Source: an uncultured Pseudanabaenaceae cyanobacterium | GTDB lineage: Bacteria > Cyanobacteriota > Cyanobacteriia > Pseudanabaenales > Pseudanabaenaceae | Direction of reading: 5' to 3' | DNA: 64,000 bases | NCBI GenBank assembly: GCA_937927915.1 | Contig: CALGKB010000010.1 | Coordinates: forward strand, 22,708 to 86,707 | Shown: piece after piece, positions 62,095 through 64,000 of the stretch | How positions within the stretch are numbered: position 1 is the stretch's first letter | How the letters are laid out: each line of letters opens with the position of its first letter | Made by a program: the position numbers and the translations under genes | The notes under the pieces: generated by a model | Databases searched by the model: none | What the model saw: the letters and a program-made list of their open reading frames with translations, nothing else | Told to the model about the DNA's origin: nothing

Positions 62095-63002
62095 CAATAT
62101 TTGACTGGTTTGCGGAGGCGCGTTCCCACAAGAAGGAGAAGCTAGCCCCCCCTGCCTACCAAGAGCGGGAAATTCCCGATGGTCTGTGGCACAAGTGCGC
62201 TCAGTGTCATCATCTCACCTACGTCAAGGACTTGCAGAACAATTTACTGGTCTGTCCCCATTGCCAATTCCATAACCAGGTACCCGCCCCCGATCGCATT
62301 GCCCAACTCCTCGACCCTGACTCCTGGACAGAGATCAACAGCCATCTTATCTCCACCGACCCCCTCAACTTCTGTGACCGCAAGCCCTATCCCGATCGGT
62401 TACAGGAATATCGCAGCACCACCAACTTAACCGATGCTGTCGTGACTGTTTTAGGCAGGATGGAGGGTATCCCTGTGGCATTGGGGGTGATGGATTTTCG
62501 CTTTATGGGGGGGAGCATGGGGTCAGTAGTGGGGGAAAAGATTGCCCGCTTGACGGAGACCGCTACCGATCGGGGTTTGCCCCTATTACTGGTGTGTGCT
62601 TCGGGGGGAGCCAGAATGCAGGAGGGGATTTTAAGTTTGATGCAGATGGCTAAGACTGCTGCTGCCCTCGATCGCCACCGTCGTGCCCGTCAACTCTACA
62701 TTGCTATTTTGACTAATCCCACCACTGGGGGAGTAACTGCCAGCTTTGCCATGTTGGGAGATATTATCATTGCGGAACCGAAGGCACTGATCGGATTTAC
62801 AGGCAGAAGAGTGATTGAACAAACCTTGAAACAAAAAATCCCCGATAACTTTCAGACAGCGGAATATCTGCTAGAGCACGGTTTTGTCGATATGGTAGTA
62901 CCGCGGTTAAAACTCCGATCGACTCTCATTCAGCTATTAAAACTGCACAACTATCTGCCCTCTAAAACAGTAACTACTATCAGCGAAACAAAAGAGCAGT
63001 AA
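62091..63002 (+). CDS. accD: Acetyl-CoA carboxylase carboxyltransferase subunit beta
   Basis: Beta half of the carboxyltransferase that makes malonyl-CoA, the first committed step of fatty-acid synthesis. About 303 residues: the N-terminal zinc ribbon (CAQC ... CPHC), the carboxyltransferase core [30 protein letters not shown], and [19 protein letters not shown]. The ATG at 62091 overlaps the glgA stop (ATGA); upstream frame extension runs through glgA and is not coding. Coupling of glycogen and fatty-acid entry genes on one transcript is suggested. Confidence 0.96.
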   Translation: MTIFDWFAEARSHKKEKLAPPAYQEREIPDGLWHKCAQCHHLTYVKDLQNNLLVCPHCQFHNQVPAPDRIAQLLDPDSWTEINSHLISTDPLNFCDRKPYPDRLQEYRSTTNLTDAVVTVLGRMEGIPVALGVMDFRFMGGSMGSVVGEKIARLTETATDRGLPLLLVCASGGARMQEGILSLMQMAKTAAALDRHRRARQLYIAILTNPTTGGVTASFAMLGDIIIAEPKALIGFTGRRVIEQTLKQKIPDNFQTAEYLLEHGFVDMVVPRLKLRSTLIQLLKLHNYLPSKTVTTISETKEQ

Positions 63003-63026
63003 AAACGATCGAGGGGGACAAGTCAA

Positions 63027-63866
63027 CTAAAGCTCATCTACTTCTATTACTTCTATGTTTTGACAGCCAATTAAGTTGGCAATTTCCCTCATTAGCTCCA
63101 AAGCTTCATTGTGATCCGTAGTGGAATAGACATCGATCGGTGTGCCCTGGGAAAGCAAGATTTTTAATTTGTAGGTACCCTTGATGGTGTGAATTTGCAC
63201 GGCTTGAATCTCACCAAAGCGGCAAGTCCTTTCGAAGTAGGGAGTACCTATGACTGTGCGGAGGTGGGTGACTTTACCCAAATTACGGTTAATACTCACC
63301 TGTTCCCTAAACATATTAGCAGAAGAAACAAATCGGTACAACTCTGTGTATTTTTCCGCCGCACAGATGGCCAAAAACAAGCCTGGAAACAAAATGATAA
63401 CTAGAACTGAGAAATTGAAATTTTCCTCCCCTGTTAGGGTGAGAGTTTGTTCTGGAGATTCTAAGAAGTTATTTACAGATACCGCTACACGTGGCGCTAG
63501 CTCAGCATTCATTCTCATTCTCACCTCCTTTTGCCCTCCTAATTTTTGGAAGACCACGAAATGAACTGTGTATTCATCTCCCTCGCTGTTTGTTTCCGTT
63601 TTTGTTATGTATTCTGCTCCCTTGATACCATTCAATTCTTGTGTCCGACTGGGGAAGATAGGTAACTTAGGGGTTGTTGTCAGCTGACAATTAGCTAAAC
63701 GGGGTTCTAACTTACGACAGGTAATTTCCGTAGTTTCGAAACTAAACAGACTAGACAGATACACAATGACTGAAAAGACGAAAAACGGAGAAAAAATAAA
63801 TTCAAAATTGAAATTTGGTGTAGTAACAAAACTGATCTGCCCTGGCTCTCTTTCAATCCTGGTCAT
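63027..63866 (-). CDS. Uncharacterised two-span membrane protein
   Basis: A 279-residue protein I cannot assign. There is a short cytosolic N-terminus, a membrane span at about residues 26-43 (FFVFSVIVYLSSLFSF), an extracytosolic region with two Cys (CRKLEPRLANC, possible disulfide) and a second span at about 150-168 (FSVLVIILFPGLFLAIC). A C-terminal soluble domain (about 175-279) resembles a PH-like or photosynthetic-assembly PB1-type fold in rhythm (VTHLRTVIGTPYFERTCRFGEIQAVQIHTIKGTYKLKILL). The gene is convergent with accD and its ATG at 63866 is near the window edge. Confidence 0.6.
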   Translation of the reverse strand: MTRIEREPGQISFVTTPNFNFEFIFSPFFVFSVIVYLSSLFSFETTEITCRKLEPRLANCQLTTTPKLPIFPSRTQELNGIKGAEYITKTETNSEGDEYTVHFVVFQKLGGQKEVRMRMNAELAPRVAVSVNNFLESPEQTLTLTGEENFNFSVLVIILFPGLFLAICAAEKYTELYRFVSSANMFREQVSINRNLGKVTHLRTVIGTPYFERTCRFGEIQAVQIHTIKGTYKLKILLSQGTPIDVYSTTDHNEALELMREIANLIGCQNIEVIEVDEL

Positions 63867-64000
63867 AACTAACCCCCTACCCTCCCTACCGCCTATATTT
63901 TAAGGGGTAGTCCCTAGGCTAAAAATTAAGCTTTCCTAAAATAAACAGAGTGCCTATTGTTATCCAGACAGAGCAGGGAGTAGCAGGACTACAAAGTAAT

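Overview
The window is a 64 kb piece of a cyanobacterial chromosome. It carries photosynthesis-linked genes found only in cyanobacteria and plastids (psb28, a ycf3 homologue, ndhO, a DUF2488 cyclase-complex protein, an NblS/Hik33-type kinase and RpaA) and many small families restricted to cyanobacteria (TIGR02652, DUF2839, DUF3084). The palindrome CGATCG, the core of the cyanobacterial HIP1 repeat, recurs every few hundred bases. By eye the G+C content is close to 50 %. Gene content fits a freshwater or thermal cyanobacterium rather than marine Prochlorococcus/Synechococcus; I cannot name the genus. No rRNA, CRISPR array, prophage or intact insertion sequence was seen. There is one tRNA, tRNA-Asp(GTC), with a good promoter.

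Layout. 1-3.1 kb: the end of priA, an M23 peptidase and a J-domain protein. 3.1-4.9 kb: a decayed EcoRV-type restriction-modification pair fitted onto the 3' end of purN. 4.9-9 kb: purN, argF, a Uma2-family protein, tRNA-Asp and a pentapeptide-repeat protein. 9-12.7 kb: DciA-like protein, a second M23 peptidase and a GH10-like hydrolase. 12.8-17.4 kb: a PixG/PixH/PixI-like chemotaxis cluster, psb28, a metallophosphoesterase and a DUF58 protein. 17.5-19.1 kb: an AT-richer methyltransferase/glycosyltransferase pair. 19.3-21.8 kb: a SUI1-type factor, folD, crtE and a DUF212 protein. 21.9-26 kb: a zone of gene decay (frameshifted coiled-coil gene, frameshifted and shortened DUF29 gene, a shredded DNA methyltransferase) around intact transporter, deformylase and rhomboid genes. 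26-34 kb: aminotransferase, ndhO, recG, ispD, small conserved genes and a PilB/GspE ATPase. 34-43 kb: pterin dehydratase, a 1292-residue sensor phosphatase, pgl, a Ycf46-like ATPase, ycf3 and DUF3084. 43-49 kb: a parvulin / ExbB-like channel / GTPase operon, a DUF389 protein and a cyclophilin fused to RTX repeats. 49-57 kb: DUF2488 gene, nblS, a membrane-tethered nuclease-like protein, an SGNH protein, bioB and ruvB. 57-63.9 kb: small conserved proteins, a CYP38/TLP40-like cyclophilin, phoH, then rpaA-glgA-accD, and an unknown membrane protein.

How genes work together. Many neighbours overlap by 1-4 bases (ATGA, GTGA, TAATG), which suggests translational coupling: DciA with M23 peptidase, psb28 with phosphoesterase, parvulin with the ExbB-like channel, glgA with accD. 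The rpaA-glgA-accD run places the circadian output regulator next to the entry steps of glycogen and fatty-acid synthesis. The most unusual content is two independent dead or dying DNA-modification loci. The first is recognisable as an EcoRV homologue pair by its catalytic PD...DxK residues, its recognition loop and its M.EcoRV-like partner, but the nuclease gene has three in-frame stops and the methylase gene a one-base frameshift.
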